From Planctomycetota bacterium (lineage in GTDB: Bacteria; Planctomycetota; UBA1135; GCA-002686595): DNA of 64,000 bases. The stretch is from assembly GCA_016795205.1 (NCBI GenBank), contig JAEUHZ010000064.1, positions 1 to 64,000 of the forward strand, read 5' to 3'. The notes under the pieces were generated by a model. It saw nothing but the letters and a program-made list of their open reading frames with translations, was not told the origin of the DNA and searched no databases. Position numbers and translations under genes: made by a program. Of this stretch, positions 8,569-17,137 are shown one piece after another. Position 1 is the stretch's first letter. Each line of letters starts with the position of its first letter.

Positions 8569-9365
8569 GCGACGGGCCGTTCCCGGTCCTCGAGGATGGC
8601 CTGTTCGTCGCGGCGGCGAGCGCGGGGCCCGCGCGCTTTGGGGTCTTCGACACGCTGCTCGTCGAGCACGGCCGCGCCTGGTTCGTCGAGCGCCACCTGG
8701 AGCGGCTGGCCGACGCCTGCGAGCGCTTCGCGTTGCCCGCGTTCGCGGCGCGCGACGTGGTCGGCGACCTGACCCGCTTCGTTTCCGCGCTGGCGGGGCG
8801 CACGGCGCTGGTGCGGACGAGCGCGTTTCGCGCCGGAGGGGCGCCGCTCGTGCGCATCGAGGCGCGCGCGCCGCGCCGCGTGCCGGCGGACGGGGTCGAG
8901 GCCCTGCTCGTGGCCGCCGCGCGCGATCCGCTCGGAGCCTGGAAGACCACCGAGCGCGCGGGGCGCGACCGCCACGCGGCCGAGGCCGAGCGCGCCGGCG
9001 CATTCGAGGCGCTGCTCGAGCTCCCCGGCGGCGAGGTCGTGGAAGCCGCGCGCGCGAACCTGTTCGTCGCGCTCGACGGGGCCCTCGCCACGCCGCCGCT
9101 GGCGCGCGGGGCGTTGCCTGGGATCGTGCGCGGGCTCTTGCTCGAGGGGCTGCCCGAGACGCTCGAGCGCGCGCTCTCCGTGGACGACCTGCGGCAGGCG
9201 TCGGAAGTCTTCCTCGCGAGCTCGGGAGTGCGTGTCGCCCCCCTGGTCGCCATCCGCGGGCTGCGCTCCGGCCTGCCCGGCGCACGTGGACCCGTGGCGC
9301 GTCGCGCAGCGGCGGCGCTGGCGGCCCGCGAGGCCGCTTACGCCGCCGAAACCCGCGCCCCCTGA
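8565..9365 (+). CDS. pabC: Aminodeoxychorismate lyase (PabC), class IV aminotransferase fold
   Basis: 266 residues of the fold-type IV PLP enzymes. It should convert 4-amino-4-deoxychorismate to p-aminobenzoate and pyruvate. FGVFDTLLV opens the domain, the likely PLP lysine is near residue 127 (AWKTTERAGR), and VVEAARANLFVAL and FLASSGVRVAPL match the substrate and cofactor loops. The GTG start overlaps the pabB TGA, giving translational coupling. A branched-chain or D-amino-acid aminotransferase is the alternative, but the pabB partner argues for PabC. The gene is followed by about 140 bases without a gene. Confidence 0.88.
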   Translation: MSDGPFPVLEDGLFVAAASAGPARFGVFDTLLVEHGRAWFVERHLERLADACERFALPAFAARDVVGDLTRFVSALAGRTALVRTSAFRAGGAPLVRIEARAPRRVPADGVEALLVAAARDPLGAWKTTERAGRDRHAAEAERAGAFEALLELPGGEVVEAARANLFVALDGALATPPLARGALPGIVRGLLLEGLPETLERALSVDDLRQASEVFLASSGVRVAPLVAIRGLRSGLPGARGPVARRAAAALAAREAAYAAETRAP

Positions 9366-9506
9366 CGTTCGCCCGCGCGAGCCGGGACTCTCCGGGAAGG
9401 ATCCGACGCCTCCCGCGTCCGGACCGCGACGGGCGCTTGCGGCCCCGCGCCCGCGTTGCCGTAATACGACCTGGACCTCGTCGCTCTCGAAGCCCGGGAC
9501 ACCGCC

Positions 9507-10301
9507 ATGCCGACCCAACTCCTGCTCGTCGTGCCCTTGCTGCTTTCCACCACCCCCGCGGCAGCGCAGCCGGTCGCCCCCGCGCGCGCCGCCACGCTCG
9601 ACGAGGTCCAGGACAAGCGACCCGAGGTCGAGAAGCTCTGCGAGGAGCTGCGCGCGTTGGTCGGGAAGGGCGGCGCGCAGGATCAGGAGGCGGTCGCCGT
9701 CGTCGACAAGCTGCTCCAGGAGTTCAAGAGCTCCGGACCCAAGGACCGTGCGCTGATCGTGAACGCGCTCTCGAAGAACTTCGAGGCCAAGCGCCGCGAG
9801 AACGACGCGGGCGTGCGCGACAACCGCATCTACCGCGCCTCGGCGCACGCGCTGGGGCAGATGGGCAGCGATGCCACCAAGGCGATCACGAAGTGGATCG
9901 GCGCGAAGGACCACAAGAAGGACCTGCCCGTCCAAAGCGACCTGATCCGCGCGCTGGGCAAGACCAAGGACAAGGCGGCCGTGCCCGAGCTGATCGGCCT
10001 GCTCGAGCACAAGGACGCACCGCTCGTGGGGGCCGCCGCGGACGCGTTGGGCGAATTCCACGAGGGCGAGGTCGACGTGCGCAAGAAGGCCTTCGAGGGC
10101 ATGCTCAAGGTGCTCATGTCGGCCAAGGGCGCCAAGGACTCGAACCTGAACGACCTCATCGCGCGTGAGCGCTACGACACGATCGCGAGCCCGATCATCA
10201 CGAGCCTTGCACGCCTCGCGAAGCACGACGAGCGCGACCCCGACGAATGGCAGCGGTGGTGGAACAAGAACAAGGGGAAGAACTGGGACGAGGGCAAGTG
10301 A
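9507..10301 (+). CDS. Secreted HEAT-repeat-like protein
   Basis: 264 residues with a clear signal peptide (LLLVVPLLLSTTPAAAQ). The mature part is helical and has HEAT/PBS-lyase-type repeats, for example VPELIGLLEHKDAPLVGAAA around residues 155-175, next to Lys/Asp-rich helices. This is a protein-binding scaffold fold; the partner is unknown. The C-terminus EWQRWWNKNKGKNWDEGK resembles the ends of other planctomycete HEAT proteins. Its stop overlaps the GTG of the next gene, so it heads a three-gene operon of envelope proteins. Confidence 0.72.
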   Translation: MPTQLLLVVPLLLSTTPAAAQPVAPARAATLDEVQDKRPEVEKLCEELRALVGKGGAQDQEAVAVVDKLLQEFKSSGPKDRALIVNALSKNFEAKRRENDAGVRDNRIYRASAHALGQMGSDATKAITKWIGAKDHKKDLPVQSDLIRALGKTKDKAAVPELIGLLEHKDAPLVGAAADALGEFHEGEVDVRKKAFEGMLKVLMSAKGAKDSNLNDLIARERYDTIASPIITSLARLAKHDERDPDEWQRWWNKNKGKNWDEGK

Positions 10302-10918
10302 GGCGCGCGCCCCTGGCGGGCTGGATCGCGCTCTTCACCTTGCCGCCCCTGGCCTTGGGGGCCCGCCTGCTCCTGGACGCCCACCGCCAGGCCCAGATCG
10401 AGCGCCCCGAGCGCGTGCGCGCCAGCGGACCCTCGGAGGTCTCCCTGTGGACCGGCGCGGCCGACGGCGGGGGTGGACTGCGTGTCGCCGCGCGCATCGC
10501 GCCGCTGCACGCCGACCCCCGCCGGCAGGAGTTCGATGCGCGCGCCCTGCGCGCGCGTGACCCCGCCTTCGACGGCGAGCCGTTCCTCGTCACGCTCGAG
10601 CTGCGCGGCGCAGGCGCCGCGCGGCTGGACCCGGCGCAGGCCGCGGTCCTCGACGAGCACGGCACGGCGCTGGCCCCAGCGCGGCTCGCCCCGCACGCCG
10701 GGGCCGACCCGGTCCGCACGCTGTTCGCCCCGCCAGCACCCCTCGGCGCGGGCCAGCGGGCCTCGTTCGTGCTCGTCGGCCGCGCGCCCGGCGCGGGAGC
10801 ACGCCTCGTGTGGGGGCCGGGCCTCGAGCTGCCGCTGGTCGCCGCGCGCGAGCCGGTCACGGCCGATCTGCCCATCGCCAGCGTCGACCGCCGCCCGTCG
10901 GCGGAGGCCGGCCGGTGA
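10298..10918 (+). CDS. Membrane-anchored protein of unknown function
   Basis: 206 residues. The N-terminus has one hydrophobic segment (GWIALFTLPPLALGARLLL, about residues 7-25), consistent with a signal anchor. The rest is a predicted beta-rich periplasmic domain rich in Ala, Arg and Pro, with FLVTLELRGAGAARLDP and ASFVLVGRAPG. No family is recognised. The GTG start overlaps the HEAT gene stop and the stop overlaps the next GTG, so the three products are probably made together and may form one envelope complex. Confidence 0.6.
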   Translation: MRRAPLAGWIALFTLPPLALGARLLLDAHRQAQIERPERVRASGPSEVSLWTGAADGGGGLRVAARIAPLHADPRRQEFDARALRARDPAFDGEPFLVTLELRGAGAARLDPAQAAVLDEHGTALAPARLAPHAGADPVRTLFAPPAPLGAGQRASFVLVGRAPGAGARLVWGPGLELPLVAAREPVTADLPIASVDRRPSAEAGR

Positions 10919-12201
10919 GCCGCGCGGCCGCGGTCCTCTTGCTCGGCATCCCGGCCGCGCTCGGCGCCTGCGCTGAGGCTCCGGGGCCGAGCGAGCCGGC
11001 CGGCACGGCCCCAGCCGTCGTCGGCGTCGGGGCGCCAGCGGTCGCGGACGTCGAGCGCGCGCTCGAGGACTGCCGTGCCGAGGGCGCCGCCGCCGCGGCG
11101 CGCGTCGCGGACCTCGAGGCCGCGTTGCGCCGCGAGACCGAGCTGCGGCTCGAGCGCGAGCGCGCCTGGCTCAGCTACACGAGCGGCATGGCGCGGCTCG
11201 CGGACCTGGCCGGCGCGCCGCGCTTCCAACCCGAGCTCCCCGCGGAAGAGCGCGAGTCGCACGCGCTCGGTGCCACGGACGCGCCGCCGAGCCCGCGAGC
11301 CGAGGCCGGGCAGGCCGTGGCTTCGGACCGGGCGACGCCGCCGGACGTCGGTGCCGAGGCGGTGGCTGCGCCCGCCGACGACTTCCTGCGCGCGGCGCAG
11401 CGCGCGCGCGAGGAGCGCAGCCGCGCCGTGTTCCTGGCGCTGCGCTCGCTGTTCGCGATCGAGCACGTGAGCGGGCTCGACCTGCTCGAGTCGGGACTGG
11501 TGCGCGACGGCGCGACGGGACCCGTGGTGCTGCGCGTGCTCGACGAGCGCGGGCGTCCGCTGGGATCGCTCTACGCGGAGCGCCTGCGCCTGGAGGCGAG
11601 CCGCGCGGCGCGCACGCTCACGCTGGTGCTCGAAGAGGGCTGGGAGCGCCGCGGCGGCGCCAAGACCCCGTTCGAGGGCGGCCCCGCGGACGCCGAGGGC
11701 CGCGGCGGCGTGCGGCGCATCGAGCTGCCGCACGTCGACCCGCTCCCCTGGTACGAGGCCCTTCCGGAGCTGTTCCGCGAGGAAGAGCGCGCGCGGGCGC
11801 CCGCAGGCGACCCGCGCGAGCTGGCCGCGCTGCGCTTCGAGCTGAACCGGCGCCTGCGCGCCGACGCGTCGGGGCCCGTGTACCGGCTCGAGAGCGTGAT
11901 GGCGCGCGAAGGTCTCGTGCTGCGCGAGGTGCGCTTGGCCGTGCTCACGCCGCAGAACAACCTGGAGCGCGAGCTGTTCGCGGATCGCTTGGCGGTGCTG
12001 CGCGCGGAGCAGGGCCTGGAGCTCGAGCTCACCGGCGGCTCGCAGGTGCGCGGTTCCGAGAAGGTGCCGTTCCTCGGGGGGCGCTACCGGATCTTCCTGC
12101 CGCGCGCCGATCCGGCGCTGTGGGAGGCGGCCGGGATCCCGGTCGGCGCGCGCACGCTTCCACCGGCGCTCAAGGCCGCGGCGGCCGACGGCGGGCGTTG
12201 A
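10915..12201 (+). CDS. Lipoprotein with short coiled coil, unknown function
   Basis: 428 residues starting at a GTG that overlaps the previous stop. The signal peptide ends in a lipobox-like ALGAC (cysteine near residue 19). A coiled-coil stretch covers about residues 45-85 (DVERALEDCRAEGAAAAARVADLE). After a Pro/Ala-rich linker comes a globular domain with GPVVLRVLDERGRPLGSLYAE, and later DRLAVLRAEQGLELELTGGSQVRGSEKVPFLGGRYRI. Two similar GG...KTPF/KVPF loops (near residues 245 and 385) suggest an internal duplication. No enzyme motif is recognised. Confidence 0.62.
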   Translation: MSRAAAVLLLGIPAALGACAEAPGPSEPAGTAPAVVGVGAPAVADVERALEDCRAEGAAAAARVADLEAALRRETELRLERERAWLSYTSGMARLADLAGAPRFQPELPAEERESHALGATDAPPSPRAEAGQAVASDRATPPDVGAEAVAAPADDFLRAAQRAREERSRAVFLALRSLFAIEHVSGLDLLESGLVRDGATGPVVLRVLDERGRPLGSLYAERLRLEASRAARTLTLVLEEGWERRGGAKTPFEGGPADAEGRGGVRRIELPHVDPLPWYEALPELFREEERARAPAGDPRELAALRFELNRRLRADASGPVYRLESVMAREGLVLREVRLAVLTPQNNLERELFADRLAVLRAEQGLELELTGGSQVRGSEKVPFLGGRYRIFLPRADPALWEAAGIPVGARTLPPALKAAAADGGR

Positions 12202-12233
12202 CTCGGGACGGCGCGCCGCCGACAACCGTCGCG

Positions 12234-13625
12234 ATGAACCTGTGGAACGAGGCCTGGGACGCGACGCCTCCGGCGGCAGGCGGTCCGCGCACGTGGAAGG
12301 TCTCGGAGCTCACGCGCGAGATCCGCGCGCGCCTCGACGCCCTGGGGCGCGTGCAGGTCGAGGGCGAGGTCGTCGAGCTCAAGACCGCGGCCTCGGGGCA
12401 CGTGTACTTCGCGTTGCGCGACCTCGACGCACGCCTCTCGTGCACGATCTGGAAGAGCGCGGTCGCCGCGGCGATCCGCTTCGACCTCAAGGAGGGCGCG
12501 CAGGTCGTGGCGCACGGCAAGCTCGACGTGTATCCGCCGCGCGGCACGTACTCCCTGAACGTGTCGCGGCTCGAGCCCGCCGGCCTCGGCACGAAGCTCG
12601 CGCAGCTCGAGGAGCTGAAGCGGCGCCTGGCGGAACAGGGTTGGTTCGAGCGCCACCGCCCGCTGCCCGACCTGCCGCGGGTGATCGGCCTGGTGACGAG
12701 CCGGAGCGGCGCGGCACTGCAGGACTTCCTGCGCACGCGCAGCGCGCGCTGGCCGCTCTACCCGCTGCGTTTCGCGCACACCAGCGTGCAGGGCCCGGGC
12801 GCCGCGGCCGAGATCGCGGCCGCGATCGAGCGCCTGGACGCCTCCGGCGTCGACGTGATCTGCGTCGTGCGCGGAGGAGGATCGCTGGAAGATCTGTGGG
12901 CATTCAACGAGCTGCCCGTGCTCGAGGCGCTCCGCCGGGCCAGCGTGCCGGTCGTGTCGGGCGTGGGCCACGAGACGGACACGACGCTCGCCGACCTGGT
13001 GGCCGACGTGCGCGCGCACACGCCGACCGACGCCGCGCAGCGCACGATTCCCGAGCGCGCCCGGCTGGTCGAGGCGCTGGAGCGCGCCAAGGGGCACCTC
13101 GCGCGGGCCGTGGACTCGGTGCTCGAAGCGCGCGAGCGGCGACTGGAGCGCGCCGGGCGCATCCACGCCTTGGCACGCGGTGCGCTCCACGCGGCCGGAG
13201 CGCGCGCCGAGCGCGCCGCGAACCGCCTCGGAGCGCAGGCGCCCGGCGCGCGCCTGGCACGCCTGGTGGCCCAGGTCGAGCGGGCCGGGCCGCGCTTGGC
13301 GGCCGCGGCGCGCGCCGCGCTCGAGTCGCGCGAGCGCCGCCTGGTGCGCGCGGCGCCGCGGCTGGCGCTGGCCGGCGCGCGCGCCCTGGAGTCTCGCGCA
13401 CAGCGCACGGCCCTGGCCGCCCGCGCGCTGCACGCGGTCTCGCCCTTCCGCGTCCTGGAGCGCGGCTACTCGATCACGCGCAAGGCCACGAGCGGCGCGG
13501 CCGTGCGCTCGGGGGCCGAGCTCGTGCCCGGGGAGGCGATCGAGACCCTGTTCGCGGCCGGATCGGCCCTGTCGCGCGTCGAGGCGAGCTTGGCGCGGCG
13601 TCCCGGCGAGACACAGGACCGCTAG
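12234..13625 (+). CDS. xseA: Exodeoxyribonuclease VII large subunit
   Basis: 463 residues, the usual XseA length. It degrades single-stranded DNA together with the small subunit XseB, which is not in the window. The N-terminal OB-fold is at about residues 18-115 (VQVEGEVVELKTAASGHVYFAL). The catalytic domain has GLVTSRSGAALQD, VVRGGGSLEDLWAFN and PVVSGVGHETDTTLADLVAD, then a long Ala/Arg/Glu-rich coiled coil of about residues 270-410. The C-terminus has the usual VLERGYSIT. An ATG at 12234 is used; upstream codons in frame lie inside the preceding gene. The glycosyltransferase GTG begins one base after its stop. Confidence 0.95.
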   Translation: MNLWNEAWDATPPAAGGPRTWKVSELTREIRARLDALGRVQVEGEVVELKTAASGHVYFALRDLDARLSCTIWKSAVAAAIRFDLKEGAQVVAHGKLDVYPPRGTYSLNVSRLEPAGLGTKLAQLEELKRRLAEQGWFERHRPLPDLPRVIGLVTSRSGAALQDFLRTRSARWPLYPLRFAHTSVQGPGAAAEIAAAIERLDASGVDVICVVRGGGSLEDLWAFNELPVLEALRRASVPVVSGVGHETDTTLADLVADVRAHTPTDAAQRTIPERARLVEALERAKGHLARAVDSVLEARERRLERAGRIHALARGALHAAGARAERAANRLGAQAPGARLARLVAQVERAGPRLAAAARAALESRERRLVRAAPRLALAGARALESRAQRTALAARALHAVSPFRVLERGYSITRKATSGAAVRSGAELVPGEAIETLFAAGSALSRVEASLARRPGETQDR

Positions 13626-13626
13626 C

Positions 13627-14550
13627 GTGCGCGTCGTCGCGGTCGTGGCGAACTGGAACGGCGGCGAGGAGAACCTCGACTGCCTGCGCTCGCTCGCGCG
13701 CAACGGGCTCGAGGGCCCCGACGTCGTGTTCGTGGACAACGGTTCGACGGACGGCTCCCTGGCACGCGTGCGAGCCGAGTTCCCCGCCGCGACGATCGTC
13801 GCGAACGCCCGCAACGAGGGCTTCGGAGAGGCCAGCAACCAGGGCGCTCGGCTGGCGCTGGCGCGCGGGGCCGAGCTGGTCTTCTTCGTGAACAACGACG
13901 TCGTGCTGCCCGCGGGCACGCTCGAGCGGCTGACGCGCGAACTGCGCCTCGACCCGAGCCTGGGCATCGTCGGTCCACGCGTCCTGTACCGCGACGATCC
14001 GGGCCGCGTGTGGGCGGCGGGCGGGCTGCTGACCTGGCGGCAGAACCTCTCGACGCTCGTGGGGCACGGCGCGGCGGACGACCAGCGCTTCCGGGCGACG
14101 CGCGACGTCGACTACGTGGCGGGTTGCGCGCTGCTCGCGACCCGCGACTGCCTGGAGCAGGTCGGGCTCTTCGACGCGACCTTCTTCGCGTACATGGAGG
14201 ACGTCGATCTGTGCCTGCGCGCCAAGGCCGCGGGCTTCGGCGTGCGCGTCGTGGGGGAGGCCAGCGCGCTCCACCGCACGAGCAGCGCCACCGGCGGCGG
14301 CTACAACCCGCGGCGCAAGTGGATGATGGGCGTGAACTCGATCTGGTTCCTGCGCCGCCACGGGCGCCCGGCGCAGTGGGCGCGCTTCGTCGCGTTCGAC
14401 GTGCTGCCGTTGCCCGTGCTGTGGGTCGCGGGACTGTTCCGCGGGCGCGCCAAGGCGGTGCTCGCGAAGGGGCTCGGGATCCTGGACGGGCTGCGCGGCA
14501 AGCGCGTGACGGCCGAGGCGATCCGCGAGGGGGCCGGCTGGCTGTGGTGA
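13627..14550 (+). CDS. Family 2 glycosyltransferase (rhamnosyltransferase-like)
   Basis: 307 residues of the GT-A fold. VVANWNGGEENLDCLRSL begins the nucleotide-binding fold, FVDNGSTDGS is the typical second loop, and FFVNNDVVLP and YMEDVDLCLRAKAAGFGVR correspond to the metal-binding region and acceptor/base segment. Such enzymes add a sugar from a nucleotide donor to cell-wall or surface polysaccharides. A C-terminal hydrophobic stretch (FVAFDVLPLPVLWVAGLF) could attach it to the membrane. It starts with GTG, one base after xseA, and its stop lies four bases from the convergent gene. Donor and acceptor are unknown. Confidence 0.85.
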   Translation: MRVVAVVANWNGGEENLDCLRSLARNGLEGPDVVFVDNGSTDGSLARVRAEFPAATIVANARNEGFGEASNQGARLALARGAELVFFVNNDVVLPAGTLERLTRELRLDPSLGIVGPRVLYRDDPGRVWAAGGLLTWRQNLSTLVGHGAADDQRFRATRDVDYVAGCALLATRDCLEQVGLFDATFFAYMEDVDLCLRAKAAGFGVRVVGEASALHRTSSATGGGYNPRRKWMMGVNSIWFLRRHGRPAQWARFVAFDVLPLPVLWVAGLFRGRAKAVLAKGLGILDGLRGKRVTAEAIREGAGWLW

Positions 14551-14554
14551 GGTG

Positions 14555-15862
14555 TCAGCGCCGCGCCGCGGCCGCGCCCCGCGCCAGCGGGTACGCGCTC
14601 TCCTGGCGCAGCCGCGGCGCTTCCTTCTTCACGGCCTTCAGGAGCTTCGCCATGAGCTCCTCGCGCCGGTCGAAGAGCCGGTAGCCGCTCGCGTCGCGCA
14701 GATAGCCACGCGCGGCCGGGTGCTGCTTGAACAGGGCCGCGCGGCCCATGCGCTGGGCCCAGCGCTCGAAGCGCGCGCGCTTCACCAGCAGGGCCTTGAC
14801 CACGAACGGCATGACCATCGAGTAGTCGGCCGGCACGCTTTCGGTCGTGCTCTTGAACGTGTCCTTGTCGACCTTGCCCCAGGTCACCGCCTCGGCGGGC
14901 GGGCAGGACGAGAGCGAGCCGTCCGTCACCGGCGCCGTCGTGATCTGCACGTCGTACGCGTAGCCGGAGATCCGCGGCAGACCCAGCACCTGCGACAGCG
15001 CCGGCTCGGGCTGCAGGTTGTAGTTCTTCGGCACGCCGCCGCCGAGGATCAGCGTCCCGAGCGCCTTGGTGTCGCTCTCGCGCAGCCCCCACAGGTGGTA
15101 GGCGCAGGATTCGAAGACCTCCTGGTGCAGGTCGAGCTCGAAGCCGTAGGGCCGGCCGTCGAGGCGCGAGAGCGCCCACAGCTTCATCGAGTTCAGGAAC
15201 ACCGAGCCGTCCGCCGGCGCGCCGACGAAGACCGGGATCGACTTGCGCTGGCACAGCGCGAGCAGGCCCTCGGGCGCCTTGTTCTTCCGCTCCTGAGCCG
15301 CGTAGCGCCGCCCGAGCAGCCAGCGCATCTCGGTGCCGGTCATCTTGCGCTGGAACTCTGGTTCCTGGAGCACGGCCGAGATGAACTGGTCCTGGCCCAG
15401 GAGCACGTCCTCGTCGAAGCCGATGTCCGTGATGCGGATCGTGCGCTCGTCGCGGAGCTGCGCGTCGTCGCCGAAGATCGCCACGGAGTGGAAGGGGTGC
15501 TGCGCGGCGTCGTCCAGAGCGCGGTGGCCGTCGTGGTAGCAGACCGCGTCCGTGGTCGAGATGTAGGCGAACCAGCCCGTGTCGAGCAGCGGATTCAGCC
15601 AGGCGTAGTGTTGCCCCGACGCCGTGACCGGGCCCGACGCCGAGAGCGTCATGGGCAGCCCCTGGCCGACCGCCTCGTCGAGCAGCTGCCACAGGCGGCG
15701 CACGTAGCCGCCGCCGAAGCTCGGCAGGCAGCTTTCGAGCAGCTCGTCGAGCTCGTGGACCTCGCTGACGGGCTTGTGGACGAGCTCCACCGGGCTGCGC
15801 CCGCGCTGGCGGCCGCGTCCGCCCCCGAAGCAACTCGCGTTCTGATCCTTCCTGGTCGGCAT
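14555..15862 (-). CDS. Deoxyhypusine-synthase-family protein (probable polyamine enzyme)
   Basis: 435 residues related to deoxyhypusine synthase, an NAD-dependent enzyme that transfers a butylamine group. SASGPVTASGQHYAWLNPLL and LILGGGVPKNYNLQPEP match the family; the Lys of GGGVPKN aligns with the catalytic lysine region. Bacteria lack eIF5A, and bacterial homologues are known to act as homospermidine synthase-type enzymes, so a polyamine product is inferred. Conserved segments at about residues 75-110 and 255-330 cover the NAD and spermidine sites. The N-terminus is basic. The start is supported by a promoter whose -10 box lies eight bases upstream. It diverges from the RmlC-like gene. Confidence 0.8.
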   Translation of the reverse strand: MPTRKDQNASCFGGGRGRQRGRSPVELVHKPVSEVHELDELLESCLPSFGGGYVRRLWQLLDEAVGQGLPMTLSASGPVTASGQHYAWLNPLLDTGWFAYISTTDAVCYHDGHRALDDAAQHPFHSVAIFGDDAQLRDERTIRITDIGFDEDVLLGQDQFISAVLQEPEFQRKMTGTEMRWLLGRRYAAQERKNKAPEGLLALCQRKSIPVFVGAPADGSVFLNSMKLWALSRLDGRPYGFELDLHQEVFESCAYHLWGLRESDTKALGTLILGGGVPKNYNLQPEPALSQVLGLPRISGYAYDVQITTAPVTDGSLSSCPPAEAVTWGKVDKDTFKSTTESVPADYSMVMPFVVKALLVKRARFERWAQRMGRAALFKQHPAARGYLRDASGYRLFDRREELMAKLLKAVKKEAPRLRQESAYPLARGAAAARR

Positions 15863-15870
15863 GGGCGCGG

Positions 15871-15899
15871 AGTCTAGTCGTCCAGCGCTCCGCGTCGAA
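15871..15899 (-). promoter_or_regulatory. Promoter with leaderless spacing for the deoxyhypusine-synthase-like gene
   Basis: On the minus strand TTCGAC (15899-15894), a 17-base spacer, then TAGACT (15876-15871). Eight bases separate it from the ATG at 15862. This is one of the better two-box matches in the window. Confidence 0.6.
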
Positions 15900-15969
15900 G
15901 CGCACGCGTGCGGGATTGCGCCCGGACCCGCCTTCGAGGATCCTCCAGCCGACCGACGCAGCCCCCCCC

Positions 15970-16524
15970 ATGACGAAGCAACCGACCGACCTCTTCAACG
16001 CCCAGGCGCAGGCCGCCTATTCCAAGCAGGACTACCGGCCGCGCCGGCGCATCGAGGGCGTCGAGATCGTCGAGCTCAAGCGCTTCAACGACGACGGCGG
16101 GTCGATGTGCGAGCTCGGGCGCCTCGACCAGGGCCTGCACGCGCAGCTCCCGGGCTTCGTCGTGCGGCAGGTCAACTACAGCGTGCTCGAGCCGCTGGCG
16201 ATCAAGGCCTTCCATCTCCACACGCGCCAGACGGACGTGTGGTTCGTGCCGCCGACCGACAAGATCCTGCTCGTCCTGGCCGACGTGCGCGCGGGCTCGC
16301 CCACCGAGGGCCAGCTCATGCGCTTCCCGCTGGGCGACGGCCACTCGCGGCTCGTGCGCATCCCGCCCGGCGTGGCGCACGGCTGCCGCAACCTGAAGCC
16401 GGCGGCACCCAGCCAGATCCTGTACTTCGTCGATGTCCAGTTCTCGACCGACGAGCACTGCGACGAGGGTCGCCTCCCGTGGGACCACTTCGGGGCCGGA
16501 GTCTGGGAGGTCGAGCGTGGCTGA
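15970..16524 (+). CDS. dTDP-4-dehydrorhamnose 3,5-epimerase-like cupin (RmlC family)
   Basis: 184 residues with the RmlC cupin pattern: IKAFHLHTRQTDVWFVP carries the catalytic-type histidine region and IPPGVAHGCRNL the second conserved loop. RmlC epimerises dTDP-4-keto-6-deoxyglucose on the way to dTDP-rhamnose. No rmlA, rmlB or rmlD is nearby, so the sugar nucleotide is uncertain. The inner ATG at 15970 is chosen because upstream codons form a Pro-rich extension with no family match. The next gene overlaps its last eight bases. A glycosyltransferase of rhamnosyltransferase type lies 1.4 kb upstream. Confidence 0.75.
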   Translation: MTKQPTDLFNAQAQAAYSKQDYRPRRRIEGVEIVELKRFNDDGGSMCELGRLDQGLHAQLPGFVVRQVNYSVLEPLAIKAFHLHTRQTDVWFVPPTDKILLVLADVRAGSPTEGQLMRFPLGDGHSRLVRIPPGVAHGCRNLKPAAPSQILYFVDVQFSTDEHCDEGRLPWDHFGAGVWEVERG

Positions 16525-17014
16525 TTCGCGGGCCGCCGCGCGCAGCGCGCCGCCGCGGGGCGGCGAGCCCGACGACGCGCAGGTGCTGCGCAGCACGCAG
16601 CTCCTGCTCGCCGCCCTGGCCATGGGGGTCCTGATCTTCGGCGGGATCGCCCTGTTCGTGGCGCCGGTCCAGACGCCTCTGGCGCCGGTCGCGTTCGGCC
16701 TCGATCCGCTGGCGCTCGCCGCGGTGCTCGTGACCCTCACGACGGCGCCGCTGGCGTTCGTGCTCCCGCCGCGGCTGATCGAGGCGGCGCGCGAGCGCGA
16801 TCCGGCGGGCCGCGCCCAGGCCTTCCGCGCGAGCCGCGTGCTGGCGGGCGCGCTGTGCGAGGGCCCCGCGCTCTTGTGGGGCATCGCGCTGCTGCTTTCA
16901 GGCAACGCTTGGTTCCTGGCGCCCCTGGGCTCGCTCGCACTCTTGATCCTCTGCCTCGTGCCGACGCGCGATGCCTACGAGAGCGCAACCGGGCGCCGCC
17001 TGAGCGGGACCTGA
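16517..17014 (+). CDS. Small membrane protein, four predicted TM segments
   Basis: 165 residues with a GTG start overlapping the RmlC-like gene by eight bases. The N-terminal 35 residues are polar. Hydrophobic segments follow at about 38-60 (LLLAALAMGVLIFGGIALFV), 68-88, 118-135 and 138-155, so it is an inner-membrane protein. No transporter or enzyme motif is recognised; similar small four-helix proteins are common hypothetical genes in planctomycetes. The overlap suggests co-expression with the epimerase. Confidence 0.62.
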   Translation: MADSRAAARSAPPRGGEPDDAQVLRSTQLLLAALAMGVLIFGGIALFVAPVQTPLAPVAFGLDPLALAAVLVTLTTAPLAFVLPPRLIEAARERDPAGRAQAFRASRVLAGALCEGPALLWGIALLLSGNAWFLAPLGSLALLILCLVPTRDAYESATGRRLSGT

Positions 17015-17137
17015 ACGGAGGGAGAGGCCTCCCGAGCGCGGCACCGCGGGCCGGCCGCGCCGTGCGGAGCCGCTCGCGCTCGCTGGGCGGCGTCCTGGGT
17101 CTTGCATCGCCGCGCTGCGCGCGCTTCGCTCGGCGCG

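Noticed and set aside
9462-9470. TAATACGAC, which matches the first nine bases of the T7 RNA polymerase promoter.
   Set aside because: The following bases (CTGGACC) diverge from the T7 promoter, and no phage genes are present; chance match upstream of the HEAT-protein gene.
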